From Sphaerotilus mobilis (lineage in GTDB: Bacteria > Pseudomonadota > Gammaproteobacteria > Burkholderiales > Burkholderiaceae_C): DNA of 64,000 nucleotides. Below, in pieces: positions 1 to 10,000 of the stretch (the stretch's first letter is position 1; each line of letters opens with the position of its first letter). The notes below the pieces were generated by a model. It saw only the letters and a list, made by a program, of their open reading frames with translations, ran no database searches and was not told where the DNA came from. The stretch lies in assembly GCF_004216565.1 (NCBI RefSeq), contig NZ_SGWV01000007.1, positions 434,001-498,000 of the forward strand. The letters run 5' to 3'. Position numbers and translations under genes: made by a program.

Positions 1-23
1 CGCCAAGAGCCCCGCGCCTCCGA

Positions 24-1115
24 TCAGGTCGACTTGCTGACCGTGATGGTCGGGAACTTGGACGAGTAGTCCTTGGCCGCGTCGGCGATCTGGATCGCCA
101 CCTGACGGGCGAGGCCCTTGTACAGGCCGGCGATCTCGCCATCGGGCTCGGCCACCACGGTCGGCCGGCCGTTGTCGGCCTGTTCGCGGATGCTGAGCGT
201 CAACGGCAGTGCGCCCAGGTAGGCCAGCCCCTGTTCGGCGGCCATCTTCTTGCCACCGTCAGCGCCGAAGATGTGGGCGGTGTGGCCGCAGTTCGGGCAG
301 CAGTAGACCGCCATGTTCTCGACCACGCCGAGGATGGGCACGCTGACCTTCTGGAACATCGACACGCCCTTGCGAGCATCGAGCAGCGCGATGTCCTGCG
401 GCGTTGTGACGATCACCGCGCCGGTCACCGGCACGCGCTGCGACAGCGTGAGCTGGATGTCGCCGGTGCCCGGGGGCATGTCGACGATCAGGTAGTCGAG
501 GTCGTGCCAGTTGGTCTGGCGCAGCAGCTGCTCCAGTGCCTGGGTGGCCATCGGGCCGCGCCAGATCATGGCCTGGTCCGGGTCGACCATGAAGCCGATG
601 GACATGACCTCAATGCCATGGCCGACCAGCGGTTCCATGGTCTTGCCGTCGTGGCTGTCGGGCTTGCCCGAGACGCCCAGCATCATCGGCTGGCTGGGGC
701 CGTAGATGTCGGCGTCGAGGATGCCCACACGCGCCCCTTCGGCGGCCAGGGCCAGCGCCAGGTTGACGGCGGTCGTGCTCTTGCCGACGCCGCCCTTGCC
801 CGATGCCACGGCGACGATGTTCTTGACGCCCGGCAGCAGTTGCACACCCCGCTGGACGGCATGGGCAATGATCTTGCTGGACACGTTGACGCTGACGTTG
901 CCCACGCCCGGCACGGTGCGCACGGCGTCGATCAGCAGCTTGCGCAGGCTGGCGTGCTGGCTGCGCGCGGGGTAGCCCAGCTCGATGTCGAAGGCGACGT
1001 CCTGGCCGTCGATGCTCAGGTTGCGGACCTGCCGGGCGCTGACGAAGTCGCGGCCGGTGTTGGGATCGGTGACGGTCTGGATGGCGGCGCGGATCGCGCT
1101 ATCGGTCAGGGACAT
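24..1115 (-). CDS. apbC: Mrp/NBP35-family iron-sulfur cluster carrier ATPase
   Basis: A 363-residue P-loop ATPase of the Mrp/ApbC family, which in other bacteria binds a 4Fe-4S cluster and passes it to cytosolic apo-proteins. Residues 1-80 look like the DUF59/MIP18 region. The deviant Walker A motif GKGGVGKST is at about residues 106-114, and a CPNC cysteine pair lies about two thirds along, as expected for the bridging cluster. I start at the ATG at 1113-1115 (MSLTDSAI) because the in-frame extension to 1169 adds 18 arginine/proline-rich residues not typical of the family. A 2Fe-2S ferredoxin lies 109 bp upstream on the same strand, so cotranscription is possible. The gene is complete, with its stop 23 bases from the window edge. 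Confidence 0.95.
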   Translation of the reverse strand: MSLTDSAIRAAIQTVTDPNTGRDFVSARQVRNLSIDGQDVAFDIELGYPARSQHASLRKLLIDAVRTVPGVGNVSVNVSSKIIAHAVQRGVQLLPGVKNIVAVASGKGGVGKSTTAVNLALALAAEGARVGILDADIYGPSQPMMLGVSGKPDSHDGKTMEPLVGHGIEVMSIGFMVDPDQAMIWRGPMATQALEQLLRQTNWHDLDYLIVDMPPGTGDIQLTLSQRVPVTGAVIVTTPQDIALLDARKGVSMFQKVSVPILGVVENMAVYCCPNCGHTAHIFGADGGKKMAAEQGLAYLGALPLTLSIREQADNGRPTVVAEPDGEIAGLYKGLARQVAIQIADAAKDYSSKFPTITVSKST

Positions 1116-1224
1116 GATGGGTGGCGGTCGGCAGTTGGAGGGTCGACGTTGAAGTGATGCAAACGACAACCGGTCAGTCTACCGGCACACCCCCGGCCCG
1201 CCGCCCAGGGACAGACCCCAGCGT

Positions 1225-1557
1225 TCAGCGGGGCTTGAGCGACATCGTGTCAGGTTGGCACAGCGCGTCGACCACCAGGTCCGAACGCGGCTCGGCCACG
1301 CAGGCCAGCACCCAGCCCTCGGCCAGCTCCTCGCGGCTCAGGCCCGGCCAGTCGATGCGGTGCACCGCGTGGCCCTCGACGACACGCGCGCGGCAGGTCC
1401 GGCAGGTGCCGTTGCGGCAGGACTTCGGCCAGCGCCAGCCGGCCGCGCGGGCGGCGCTGACGAGGTCCATGCCGGGCGGGACGTCAAAGGCCACGCCGGC
1501 CGGTTCCAACCGCACCGTCCAGGTCCGCCGTGCGGTGTCTTGCTGAAGATCGCCCAC
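1225..1557 (-). CDS. 2Fe-2S plant-type ferredoxin
   Basis: A 110-residue protein with the plant-type ferredoxin cysteine pattern C47-x4-C52-x2-C55 and a distal C86, which would ligate one 2Fe-2S cluster. The protein is the right length for a stand-alone cytosolic electron carrier, and no reductase domain is attached. Its redox partner cannot be deduced here. It is transcribed divergently from metG with only about 40 bp between the start codons, so their promoters must overlap, and in the same direction as apbC. Confidence 0.85.
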   Translation of the reverse strand: MGDLQQDTARRTWTVRLEPAGVAFDVPPGMDLVSAARAAGWRWPKSCRNGTCRTCRARVVEGHAVHRIDWPGLSREELAEGWVLACVAEPRSDLVVDALCQPDTMSLKPR

Positions 1558-1597
1558 CTAGAATCCCGCCCTTCCCCGCGCAGTCCGAGCCTCCATC

Positions 1598-3673
1598 ATG
1601 ACCCGCCAGCTCTTCGTCACGACCGCCCTGCCGTATGCCAACGGCAAGTTCCACATCGGCCACATCATGGAATACATCCAGGCCGACATCTGGGTGCGGT
1701 ACCAGCGGCTGATGGGCCGACAGGTCCATTTTGTCGGCGCCGACGATGCCCACGGCGCGCCGATCATGATTGCCGCCGAGAAGGCCGGCAAGACGCCGCA
1801 GCAGTTCGTCGCCGACATCGCGGCCGGTCGCCAGGAATACCTCGACGGCTTCCGCATCGCCTTCGACAACTGGCATTCGACCGACGGCATCGAGAACCAC
1901 GAGCTGGCCCAGGACATCTACCGCGGCCTGCGTGCCAACGGCCTGATCGAGGTCCGCCCGATCGAGCAGTTCTACGACCCTGAGAAGGGCATGTTCCTGC
2001 CCGACCGCTTCATCAAGGGCGAGTGCCCCAAGTGCGGCACCAAGGATCAGTACGGCGACTCCTGCGAGTCCTGCGGCGCGGTCTACAGCCCCACCGAACT
2101 GAAGAACCCGTACTCGGCGCTGTCGGGCGCGACGCCGGTGCTGCGCACCAGCGATCACCACTTCTTCAAGCTCAGCGACCCGCGCTGCGTCGAGTTCCTG
2201 CAGCAGTGGACGCAGGAGTCCGGCAAGCTGCAGAGCGAGGTCCTCAACAAGATCCGCGAGTGGTTCACGAAGGACGAGAACGGCCAGGGCGGTCTGGGTG
2301 ACTGGGACATCAGCCGCGACGCGCCCTACTTCGGCATCGAGATCCCGGACGCGCCGGGCAAGTACTTCTACGTCTGGCTGGACGCGCCGATCGGCTACCT
2401 CGCCTCGCTGAAGAACTACTTCGACAAGGGTGGCCCAAAGGCCAAGTACGGCGAGACACGCGACTACGCCGCCTACATCGCCGATCCGGCCGTCGAGCAG
2501 TACCACTTCATCGGCAAGGACATCACCTACTTCCACACGCTGTTCTGGCCGGCCACGCTGCACTTCAGCGGCCGCAAGACGCCGACCAATGTCTTTGTGC
2601 ACGGCTTCATGACCGTCAACAACGGCGAGAAGATGAGCAAGAGCCGCGGCACCGGCCTGGACCCGCTGAAGTACCTGAGCCTGGGCATGGATCCGCACTG
2701 GCTGCGCTACTACATCGCGGCCAAGCTCAATGCCCGGGTCGAGGACATCGACTTCAACGCCGAGGACTTCACGAGCCGCGTCAACTCGGACCTGGTTGGC
2801 AAGTACGTCAACATCGCCTCGCGCGCGGCCGGCTTCCTGGCCAAGCGCTTCGGCGGCCAGCTCTCCGGCGAGGTCGGCGTCGAAGGCAATGTGCTGCTCG
2901 ATGGCCTGCAGGCCCACCGCGACACCATCACCACGCTCTACGAGACGCGCGAGTTCGGCAAGGCGCTGCGCGAGATCATGGCGCTGGCCGATCGTGTCAA
3001 CGAATACGTCGACCGCAACAAGCCCTGGGAACTCGCCAAGCAAGCCGGCGCGGACGCCGTGCTGCACGATGTCTGCACCGTCTGCATCGAGGCCTTCCGG
3101 CTGCTGACGATCTACCTCAAGCCGGTGCTGCCGGGCGTGGTCGAGCAGGTCGAGGCCTTCCTCCAGGTCGAGCCCATGACCTTCGCGGACGCCGATCGGC
3201 GCCTGGGCGCACACCTCATCGGCAACTACAGCCACCTGCTGCAACGGGTCGACCCGAAGTTGCTGGACGCCCTGTTCGAGCCCCCGCCCGCCGTGGTCGA
3301 CAAGCAGGTGCCGGGCGGCGAGGACATCGCCGAGGAAATCAAGATCGACGACTTCAGCCGCGTGGACCTGCGCATCGCCCGCATCGTCAAGGCCGAGACG
3401 GTCGACGGCTCGGACAAGCTGCTGCGCCTGACGCTGGACGTCGGCGAGGGCCGCACCCGCAACGTCTTCAGCGGCATCCGCAGCGCCTACCGGCCCGAGG
3501 ACCTGGAAGGCAAGCTGACCGTGATGGTGGCCAACCTGGCACCGCGCAAGATGAAGTTCGGCCTCAGCGAAGGCATGGTGCTGGCCGCCAGCCATGCCGA
3601 CGGCAAGGCCGCGCCGGGCCTGTTCGTGCTCGAACCCCACGCGGGTGCTGTGCCGGGCATGCGCGTGCGCTGA
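1598..3673 (+). CDS. metG: Methionyl-tRNA synthetase
   Basis: A 691-residue class I aminoacyl-tRNA synthetase that charges tRNA-Met with methionine in the cytosol. The HIGH signature is at residues 19-22 and KMSKS at 345-349. Two CxxC pairs starting near residue 143 form the zinc knuckle of the MetG1 type. The last 110 residues or so form the OB-fold tRNA-binding (Trbp111-like) domain used for dimerisation, beginning at [13 protein letters not shown]. Length and domain order are normal for proteobacterial MetG. The start [16 protein letters not shown] gives the standard N-terminus. Confidence 0.98.
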   Translation: MTRQLFVTTALPYANGKFHIGHIMEYIQADIWVRYQRLMGRQVHFVGADDAHGAPIMIAAEKAGKTPQQFVADIAAGRQEYLDGFRIAFDNWHSTDGIENHELAQDIYRGLRANGLIEVRPIEQFYDPEKGMFLPDRFIKGECPKCGTKDQYGDSCESCGAVYSPTELKNPYSALSGATPVLRTSDHHFFKLSDPRCVEFLQQWTQESGKLQSEVLNKIREWFTKDENGQGGLGDWDISRDAPYFGIEIPDAPGKYFYVWLDAPIGYLASLKNYFDKGGPKAKYGETRDYAAYIADPAVEQYHFIGKDITYFHTLFWPATLHFSGRKTPTNVFVHGFMTVNNGEKMSKSRGTGLDPLKYLSLGMDPHWLRYYIAAKLNARVEDIDFNAEDFTSRVNSDLVGKYVNIASRAAGFLAKRFGGQLSGEVGVEGNVLLDGLQAHRDTITTLYETREFGKALREIMALADRVNEYVDRNKPWELAKQAGADAVLHDVCTVCIEAFRLLTIYLKPVLPGVVEQVEAFLQVEPMTFADADRRLGAHLIGNYSHLLQRVDPKLLDALFEPPPAVVDKQVPGGEDIAEEIKIDDFSRVDLRIARIVKAETVDGSDKLLRLTLDVGEGRTRNVFSGIRSAYRPEDLEGKLTVMVANLAPRKMKFGLSEGMVLAASHADGKAAPGLFVLEPHAGAVPGMRVR

Positions 3674-3725
3674 GGCGCGCTCGCCGCCAACGCCCCCACG
3701 CCCACGACCCCCGCCCGCCAACCCG

Positions 3726-4502
3726 ATGCCTGCCGCCTTCCTGCGCGGCCTGACCGGCCGCCACCGCACCCGCAGCGCCAACCGGCAGCTCGGTGCGCTG
3801 CTGGCCTTCAACGCGGGCGCCATCAATGCCGGTGGCTTCCTGGCGGTGCAGCGCTACACCTCGCACATGACCGGCGTGGTTTCGGCCCTGGCCGATGACC
3901 TGGTGCTGGGCGCCTGGGTCGCCGCCGGTGCCGGTCTGCTGGCCCTGCTGGCCTTCATCGGCGGGGCGATGGTCACGGCCATCCTGACCAACTGGGCGCG
4001 TCGCCGCGCCATGCACAGCGAGTACGCGCTGGCCTTGCTGCTCGAAGCGCTGCTGCTGCTGGTCTTCGGCCTGCTGGGTGGCACGCTGGCGCTCTGGTCA
4101 GCCCATGTCGGCGCGCAGGCCCTGTTGCCGGCCACGGTGCTGCTGCTGTGTTTCATCATGGGTCTGCAGAACGCGGTGGTGACCAAGATCTCGCAGGCCG
4201 AGATCCGCACCACCCACATGACCGGCGTCATCACCGACCTGGGCATCGAGCTGGGCCGGCTGGTGTACTGGAACCGCGCCATGCCGGCCGACCCGGCGCT
4301 CGCCCCGGTGCTGGCCAACCGGCCCCGGCTGGCGCTGCTGGCGCTGATCGCCGGCCTGTTCTTCGTCGGCGGCCTGACCGGCGCGCTGGCCTTCAAGCAC
4401 TTCGGCTTCGTCGCCACGGTGCCACTGGCGCTGGTGCTGGTCGTGCTGGCCGCCCTGCCCGTGCTGGACGATCTGCGCGCGGCACCACGAACGTCAGCCT
4501 GA
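3726..4502 (+). CDS. YoaK/DUF1275 family membrane protein
   Basis: A 258-residue integral membrane protein with about six hydrophobic segments and the YoaK/DUF1275 pattern: an N-terminal FNAGAINAGG stretch, a TSHMTG motif near residue 45, and a second copy, TTHMTG, near residue 160. The two THMTG-like motifs suggest an internal duplication typical of this family. Its substrate is unknown. I start at the ATG at 3726 because the longer frame from 3594 reads through the end of metG and is proline/arginine-rich. It follows metG by 52 bp on the same strand and may be read from the same message. Confidence 0.85.
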   Translation: MPAAFLRGLTGRHRTRSANRQLGALLAFNAGAINAGGFLAVQRYTSHMTGVVSALADDLVLGAWVAAGAGLLALLAFIGGAMVTAILTNWARRRAMHSEYALALLLEALLLLVFGLLGGTLALWSAHVGAQALLPATVLLLCFIMGLQNAVVTKISQAEIRTTHMTGVITDLGIELGRLVYWNRAMPADPALAPVLANRPRLALLALIAGLFFVGGLTGALAFKHFGFVATVPLALVLVVLAALPVLDDLRAAPRTSA

Positions 4503-4572
4503 CAGCAGGGTCCGGCGTCCTAAAATCGCGGGCTTCCCCCTAACGCACAACGGCCCCACGGGCCGCACCGAC

Positions 4573-4773
4573 ATGCCGCTCTTCTGGAAGCACTACAAGT
4601 CCGAGACGACCCAGTTCATCGAGTCGCTCAAGCAGCAGGACCCGAAGCTCGAGGCCCGTCAGCGTGAAGGCCGCAACCTGCTGTGGGACCGCCCGATCGA
4701 CCACGTGGCCGAGACCGACTTCAAGGACGCCCGCGTGCCGCAGCAACCCTACGTCTACCAGACCAAGGCTTGA
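4573..4773 (+). CDS. DUF3460 family small protein
   Basis: A 66-residue soluble, charged protein starting MPLFWKHYKSETTQFI, matching the small DUF3460 family found in betaproteobacteria just upstream of scpA. Its function is unknown. Its stop codon overlaps the likely TTG start of scpA, so the two are translationally coupled, which hints at a shared role or at use of this gene to set ScpA level. Confidence 0.85.
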   Translation: MPLFWKHYKSETTQFIESLKQQDPKLEARQREGRNLLWDRPIDHVAETDFKDARVPQQPYVYQTKA

Positions 4774-5690
4774 GCCAAACCGACAGCGCCCCGGCGAACA
4801 GCGCCCGCGCTCTGGCTGAGGGGCCGGGCGAGAACACGCCCGACGTGATCGACCACGTCGCGGTGGCACGTCTCTACGGCGAGCCACTGTTCTCGATGCC
4901 GCAGGACCTCTACATCCCGCCGGATGCGCTGGAGGTCTTCCTGGAGACCTTCCAGGGGCCGCTGGACCTGCTGCTCTACCTGATCCGCAAGCAGAACTTC
5001 AACATCCTCGACATCCCGATGGCGGATGTCACGCGCCAGTACCTCGACTACGTCGACCAGATCCGCGAGCACAACCTCGAACTGGCGGCCGAGTACCTGC
5101 TGATGGCGGCGATGCTCATCGAGATCAAGTCGCGCATGCTGCTGCCGCCCAAGAAGGTGGAGGGCCAGGACGAGGTCCAGGACCCGCGCGCCGAGCTGGT
5201 CCGCCGGCTGCTCGAATACGAACGCATCAAGCGAGGCGCCGCCGGGCTGGACCGGCTGCCGGTGCTGGGCCGCGACTTCCTGCGCGCGGACGTCGCCATC
5301 GAGCAGGCCCTCGAACCACGCTGGCCCGAGGTCGGCATCGCCGAGCTGCGCGACGCCTGGGCCGACGTGCTCAAGCGCGCCACGCTGACCCAGCACCACC
5401 GCATCAGCCGCGAGCAGCTGTCGGTGCGCGAGCACATGACCATCTTGCTGCGCAAGCTGCAGGGGCAGCGCTTCGTCGAGTTCCAGGACCTGTTCGACAC
5501 CGGCCACGGCACGCAGGTCGTCGTCGTCACCTTCATCGCGATGCTGGAACTGGCCCGCGAACGCCTGCTCGAGATCACCCAGGCCGAGGCCTTTGCGCCG
5601 GTCTATGTCCGGTTGGCCTACCAGAGCACGGTGATCGAGGACCTCGCGGCCGAGGTTGACGACGAAGACGACGCGCTCGTCAGCGGCTGA
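4770..5690 (+). CDS. scpA: Segregation and condensation protein A (kleisin)
   Basis: A kleisin-type subunit of the SMC-ScpAB condensin that helps compact and separate chromosomes. The core from about residue 50 carries FQGPLDLLLYLI, NFNILDIPMADV and AAEYLLMAAMLIEIKSRMLL, all classic ScpA signatures. I place the start at the TTG at 4770-4772, which overlaps the DUF3460 stop (TTGA), giving 306 residues. The in-frame ATG at 4683 lies inside the previous gene, and the next methionine is deep in the protein. No scpB is present next to it here. Confidence 0.9.
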   Translation: MSQTDSAPANSARALAEGPGENTPDVIDHVAVARLYGEPLFSMPQDLYIPPDALEVFLETFQGPLDLLLYLIRKQNFNILDIPMADVTRQYLDYVDQIREHNLELAAEYLLMAAMLIEIKSRMLLPPKKVEGQDEVQDPRAELVRRLLEYERIKRGAAGLDRLPVLGRDFLRADVAIEQALEPRWPEVGIAELRDAWADVLKRATLTQHHRISREQLSVREHMTILLRKLQGQRFVEFQDLFDTGHGTQVVVVTFIAMLELARERLLEITQAEAFAPVYVRLAYQSTVIEDLAAEVDDEDDALVSG

Positions 5691-5748
5691 ACCTGCCCAA
5701 GACACCCTCTCGCGACACTCTCGCCACGTTCTTCAACGTCTCTTCCCC

Positions 5749-6654
5749 ATGTACCAGACCGGCATCTTCGAACCCATCCCGGCCCACGGCCGCTACCTGG
5801 GCCTGGCGCGCCAGCCGTCTGCTGACCGGGCCGACGTGCGCGCGTTGCTGCAGGCGCTGGCCGCCGAGGTCGACGGCCGGCAGATCGTGCTCGGCCTCGG
5901 AGCCGGGCTGGTGACGCATCTGGCTGGCGCCGATGCGGTGCCCGGCCTGCATGACTTTCACGCCCCGGCCGACAGCCGGGTCGCCCTGCCCGAGACCCGC
6001 TTCGACCTGTGGCTGTGGCTGCGCGGCGAGGACCCCGCCGCCCTGCTGTGGCAGGCCGACGCCCTGCGCGAGCGCCTGGCGCCGGCCTTTGTCGTCGTCG
6101 AGGATCTGGCCGCCTTCCGCCACGGCGACGGCCGTGACCTGACCGGCTACGAGGATGGCACCGAGAACCCGGTCGGCGAGGCCGCCCTGGCCGCCGCCTT
6201 TGTCGACCACCAAGGCCCGGGCCTGGACGGCGCCAGCCTGCTGGCCTTGCAACGCTGGCAACACGACCTGAGCGCCTTTCGGGCCATGACGCCCGCCCGC
6301 CGCGACCTCGCCATCGGCCGCCGCCTCGTCGACAACGAGGAGATCGAGGACGCGCCCGCCACCGCCCACGTCAAGCGCACCGCCCAGGAAGACTTCGACC
6401 CCGAGGCCTTTGTGCTGCGGCGCTCGATGCCCTGGCTGGACGGCGCTGCCGGCGGCCTCTACTTCACGGCTTTCGCCCGCAGCCTGGACGCCTTCGAGGC
6501 CCAGCTCGCCCGCATGAGCGGGGCCGAGGACGGCGAGGTGGACGCCCTGTTCACCTTCAGCCACCCGCTGACCGGCGCGACGCTGTGGTGCCCGCCGATG
6601 CACGACGGCCGCATCGACCTGCGGGCACTGTCGCCGGACCGCCCGCCACGTTGA
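5749..6654 (+). CDS. Dyp-type haem peroxidase
   Basis: A 301-residue dye-decolourising peroxidase, a haem enzyme that uses hydrogen peroxide to oxidise aromatic or porphyrin-like substrates. The GxxDGT signature appears as GYEDGTENP near residue 145, supplying the distal Asp. HVKRTAQEDF near 212 holds the proximal-side His, and RRSMPW follows. Length and motifs resemble the cytosolic YfeX/class B group. There is no signal peptide or Tat motif, and no encapsulin gene is adjacent. The ATG at 5749 is preferred to the frame's earlier ATG, which overlaps the end of scpA. Confidence 0.9.
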   Translation: MYQTGIFEPIPAHGRYLGLARQPSADRADVRALLQALAAEVDGRQIVLGLGAGLVTHLAGADAVPGLHDFHAPADSRVALPETRFDLWLWLRGEDPAALLWQADALRERLAPAFVVVEDLAAFRHGDGRDLTGYEDGTENPVGEAALAAAFVDHQGPGLDGASLLALQRWQHDLSAFRAMTPARRDLAIGRRLVDNEEIEDAPATAHVKRTAQEDFDPEAFVLRRSMPWLDGAAGGLYFTAFARSLDAFEAQLARMSGAEDGEVDALFTFSHPLTGATLWCPPMHDGRIDLRALSPDRPPR

Positions 6655-6800
6655 GCCCGGCGGATCGCGCGATCGGGTCGGGCCGACGGTGCAGCCCCTG
6701 CTTCCGCGACGCCAGCTTGCGCAAGATCAAACCGGCAAAAATAGAAGTCGCCCCCATATGTGATAAATCCGGCAATCCCCCCAAGGGATGAACCGGCCCG

Positions 6801-6844
6801 AACGACCCTCCCGCATTAACCTGCGCTTCAGGTTAATGGTCGTT
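6801..6844. promoter_or_regulatory. Long hairpin abutting a start codon
   Basis: Nested inverted repeat ending 2 bp before the ATG at 6847. The inner arms ATTAACCTG and CAGGTTAAT (6815-6823 and 6829-6837) are perfect, with a 5-nt loop. The outer arms AACGACC (6801-6807) and GGTCGTT (6838-6844) also pair, with a 7-nt bulge on the 5' side. It could act as RNA, hiding the ribosome-binding region, or as DNA, as a dyad operator. No Shine-Dalgarno sequence is evident in the 3' arm. Confidence 0.6.
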
Positions 6845-6846
6845 CG

Positions 6847-9800
6847 ATGTCACCCCTCCAGCCCAGCACGCCGCCTCAGACTCCGCGTCTCTTCGCGTCG
6901 ACCCTTGATCGCTTTCGGACCTGCGGGTCCACCGTCTGGCGCGGCCTGCAACGGCCCTGGTGGCTGGCCCTGCTGTCGGTCGCGCTGACCTTGCTGCTGG
7001 CCGACCCGCTGGTGCATCGGCTGGACTTTCAGAGCCATGACGCACTGGCGACCTGGCTGCCAAGCCGGGCCCCGGCCCACGAGGTGCCGCGCCATGTGCT
7101 GGTCACCATCGACGACACGAGCCTGCAGCAACTGGGCCCTTGGCCATGGCCGGCGGCGCTGCAGGCCCGTCTGATCGATCGGCTGACGGCGGCCGGTGCG
7201 CGCGCCATCGTGCATGACGTCCTGCTCACGACGCCCGCCCAGGATGAGGATGTGCTCGCGGCGGCCGTGGCGCGACATGGGCAGGTGTTCATGCCGGTCA
7301 CCGCGTCGCACGACGCCGTCAGCGGCCTGGCGCGCACGCTGGCCCCTGGGCCGCTGCTGCAACAGTCCCTGGCGGGCCTGGGCCATGTGGCGGTGCAGAT
7401 CGACGACGACGGCATGGTCCGGCGCTTTCAGCCCTCGATCGGCCCCGCCGACGCGCGCTGGCGTGCCCTGCCCCTGGTGCTCGGCGACACGCTCGCACGA
7501 GCCGGTGCGGCATCGCCACCCGCTTCGCCTTCGTCCTTGGCCTCGTCCCTGGCCTCATCCCTGGCCTCGAACGCCAGCGCGGCCAACCCGCCAGCCATGC
7601 TGATGCTGCCCGGCCGGCTGCCCGAGATCGAACGCCATGCCGCCGCCCGGGTCCTTGCCGACCCTGCGCTGGCGTCGCGCCTGAAGGACGCCGTGGTCTG
7701 GGTCGGACTGACCGCCCAAGGCCTCTCGCCCGTGCTGGGCGTGCCGGCCGCTCAGCCTCAGCAGCGCCTGAGCGGCGTCGAGTGGCAGGCCTTGGTGAGC
7801 TTGGCCCATCAGCGGGGCCAGCTCGTGCGGCCCCTGCCCGAATGGCTGTGCCATGTCCTGAACCTGCTGCCTCTCGCGCTGCTGGCGGTCTGGCAGTCGC
7901 TGCGCCCGACCCGGCTGCGCCAGCACGGCCTCTGGCTGTTGCCCTTGCCGACGCTGGCCAGCGCAGCGGTCTTGACGTTGACGCATGTGTGGATGCCCAC
8001 CGCCGCCTTGACGCTGGGCATCGGGCTCGGGCTGCTGCTGGTGCGCAACCGCGAACTCCGGCTTGCCCGACGGGCCCTGCGCCAGGAACGCGGACAGGCC
8101 GCTGCGACGCTGCAGGCCATCACCGACGGCGTGTTGACGGTCGACCCAACCGGGCGGATGCGCTACCTCAATCCGAGCGCGGAACGCCTGTGCGGACAAG
8201 CGGCCGAACGGCTGCTGGGCTTGTCGGTGACGCTCGCGCTGCCGTGGGAAGCCGACGACGCCAAGACCTTGTCGGAGGCCCTCGAACGCTGCCGGACCGG
8301 CCGCCGGGTGGTCGACATCGGCCACGCCTTGCACCTGCGCACAGAACGGGGCGACTGCCGGGTGCAGGTCGTCGTCAGCCCGGTCTTCGAGCAGGCCGCC
8401 GCGCCATCGGCGCTCCGGGGCGGTGACACGCGGCATCGGTCGCCACGCGACAGCCGCCTGCCGACCGATCTGGGCGGCAGGGTCATCGCGGTCGTGCTGG
8501 CGCTGTCGGACGTGACCGAGCGCCTTGCCGTCGCCGAGCGACTGCAGCGCGACGCCACACACGACGCGCTCACCGGCCTGCCCAACCGCGCCTTGCTGAG
8601 CGACCGCCTGCAGCAGGCCGTGCTGGGCGCAGACGCGGGGCACCGCAGCGTCGCCATCCTCTTCATCGACCTGGACCGCTTCAAGCGCATCAACGACAGC
8701 CTGGGCCACCGTCAGGGCGATCAGGTCCTGCGCACCATCGCCGAACGGCTGCAACGCTGCCTGAGGGCGCATGACACGCTGGCCCGCTGGGGCGGCGACG
8801 AGTTCGTCGTGTTGCTCGAAGATGCCCTCGACCGTGAGGTGGTCGCCGCCCGGGCCGCGCAGATGATCGATGCGGTCACGCGCGAGATCCGGATCGAGTC
8901 GGCCGAGACCGGTGCCATCGACGTGGCCTGCGGTTGCAGCATCGGCATCGCCATGGCGCCCCACGACGGTCTCGCCGCCGATGCGCTGCTGGCCAAGGCC
9001 GACACCGCCATGTACCGCGGCAAGGCGCGTGGCGGTCGCCGCTTCGAGTTCCACGCCAGTGACACGCCGGCCTGGACGCGCGAGTGGCTGGCGCTGGAAA
9101 CCCGGCTGCGCCACGCGCTGGACCTCGACACCTTCGTGCTGCACTACCAGCCCCAGGTCGACCTGCGCAGCGGTCAGGTGGTCGGCCTCGAAGCCCTGCT
9201 GCGCTGGCGTCAGCCGGACGGATCGCTGTGGCGACCGGCGCGCTTCCTGCCGGTCACCGAGGAAACCTCGCTGATCCTGCGCATCGGCGAATGGGTCGTG
9301 CGCGAGGCGGTCAGCCAGCTCGCCCGCTGGCGCGCGCAAGGCCTGCCGCTGGTGCCGGTGTCGGTCAATGTGTCGACCCGCCAGTGCCTGGACCGCCGCC
9401 TGGTCGGTGTCGTCGCGCAAGCCCTGGCCGAACACCAGATCGCCGCATCGCTGCTCAAGATCGAGGTCACCGAATCGACCGCCATGGCCGACCTGGGCCA
9501 GTTGCGCAGCCTGCTCGCCGAGTTGCGCCTGATGGGGGTGCAGGTCTCGATGGACGACTTCGGCACCGGCTTCTCGTCGCTGTCGCACCTGCGCGCCTTC
9601 CAGGTCGACCAGATCAAGATCGACCCGAGCTTTGTGCGCGACATCAGCCGCGACCCGAACGGCGCGGCGATCGTGCGCGCGACCATCGCGCTGGCCCACG
9701 GCCTGGGCCTGCCGGTGGTGGCCGAGGGTGTCGAGTCCGAGGACCAGATGACCTTCCTTGCCGAACACCACTGCGACATCGCCCAGGGCTACCTCTACGC

Positions 9801-9930
9801 CCAGGCGCAGGACTGCGAGACCATCGCCGCCCTGCTCCGCGAGCGTGTCGCCGGGGGCCTGCCGATGTCCCGCGCCCGCAGCCTGCCCGCACCGACCGAG
9901 CCGGCACCGCTGGATCTGTTGCCCGCCTGA
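6847..9930 (+). CDS. CHASE2-PAS-GGDEF-EAL cyclic di-GMP enzyme
   Basis: A 1027-residue membrane signalling protein. A first membrane segment near residues 38-52 leads into a periplasmic CHASE2 sensor (about 60-330), followed by two or three membrane helices (about 335-400), a PAS region (about 415-530), GGDEF (about 560-730) and EAL (about 745-995). The synthase signature GGDEF is intact at 649-653, and an inhibitory I-site RxxD is at 640-643. The EAL motif is at 782-784, and DDFGTGFSSL and the later EGVES are also intact, so both synthesis and breakdown of c-di-GMP are possible. A serine/alanine-rich repeat (SSLA) sits in the CHASE2 region near residue 225. c-di-GMP would be expected to influence the exopolysaccharide locus nearby, but this is inference. 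Confidence 0.95.
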   Translation: MSPLQPSTPPQTPRLFASTLDRFRTCGSTVWRGLQRPWWLALLSVALTLLLADPLVHRLDFQSHDALATWLPSRAPAHEVPRHVLVTIDDTSLQQLGPWPWPAALQARLIDRLTAAGARAIVHDVLLTTPAQDEDVLAAAVARHGQVFMPVTASHDAVSGLARTLAPGPLLQQSLAGLGHVAVQIDDDGMVRRFQPSIGPADARWRALPLVLGDTLARAGAASPPASPSSLASSLASSLASNASAANPPAMLMLPGRLPEIERHAAARVLADPALASRLKDAVVWVGLTAQGLSPVLGVPAAQPQQRLSGVEWQALVSLAHQRGQLVRPLPEWLCHVLNLLPLALLAVWQSLRPTRLRQHGLWLLPLPTLASAAVLTLTHVWMPTAALTLGIGLGLLLVRNRELRLARRALRQERGQAAATLQAITDGVLTVDPTGRMRYLNPSAERLCGQAAERLLGLSVTLALPWEADDAKTLSEALERCRTGRRVVDIGHALHLRTERGDCRVQVVVSPVFEQAAAPSALRGGDTRHRSPRDSRLPTDLGGRVIAVVLALSDVTERLAVAERLQRDATHDALTGLPNRALLSDRLQQAVLGADAGHRSVAILFIDLDRFKRINDSLGHRQGDQVLRTIAERLQRCLRAHDTLARWGGDEFVVLLEDALDREVVAARAAQMIDAVTREIRIESAETGAIDVACGCSIGIAMAPHDGLAADALLAKADTAMYRGKARGGRRFEFHASDTPAWTREWLALETRLRHALDLDTFVLHYQPQVDLRSGQVVGLEALLRWRQPDGSLWRPARFLPVTEETSLILRIGEWVVREAVSQLARWRAQGLPLVPVSVNVSTRQCLDRRLVGVVAQALAEHQIAASLLKIEVTESTAMADLGQLRSLLAELRLMGVQVSMDDFGTGFSSLSHLRAFQVDQIKIDPSFVRDISRDPNGAAIVRATIALAHGLGLPVVAEGVESEDQMTFLAEHHCDIAQGYLYAQAQDCETIAALLRERVAGGLPMSRARSLPAPTEPAPLDLLPA

Positions 9931-10000
9931 CGACGGCCACGGGCCGACAGCCCTGCGTTACCCCCGCTCCTACACTGCGCCGCTTCAACCAAGGCGCACG

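Noticed and set aside
1484-3826. Long minus-strand open frame of 780 codons opposite metG
   Set aside because: It mirrors the codon structure of metG (Val/Ala/Asp/Leu-rich, no motifs). It is a GC-skew shadow, as are the frames at 7555-9771, 13304-16414 and 56116-57825.
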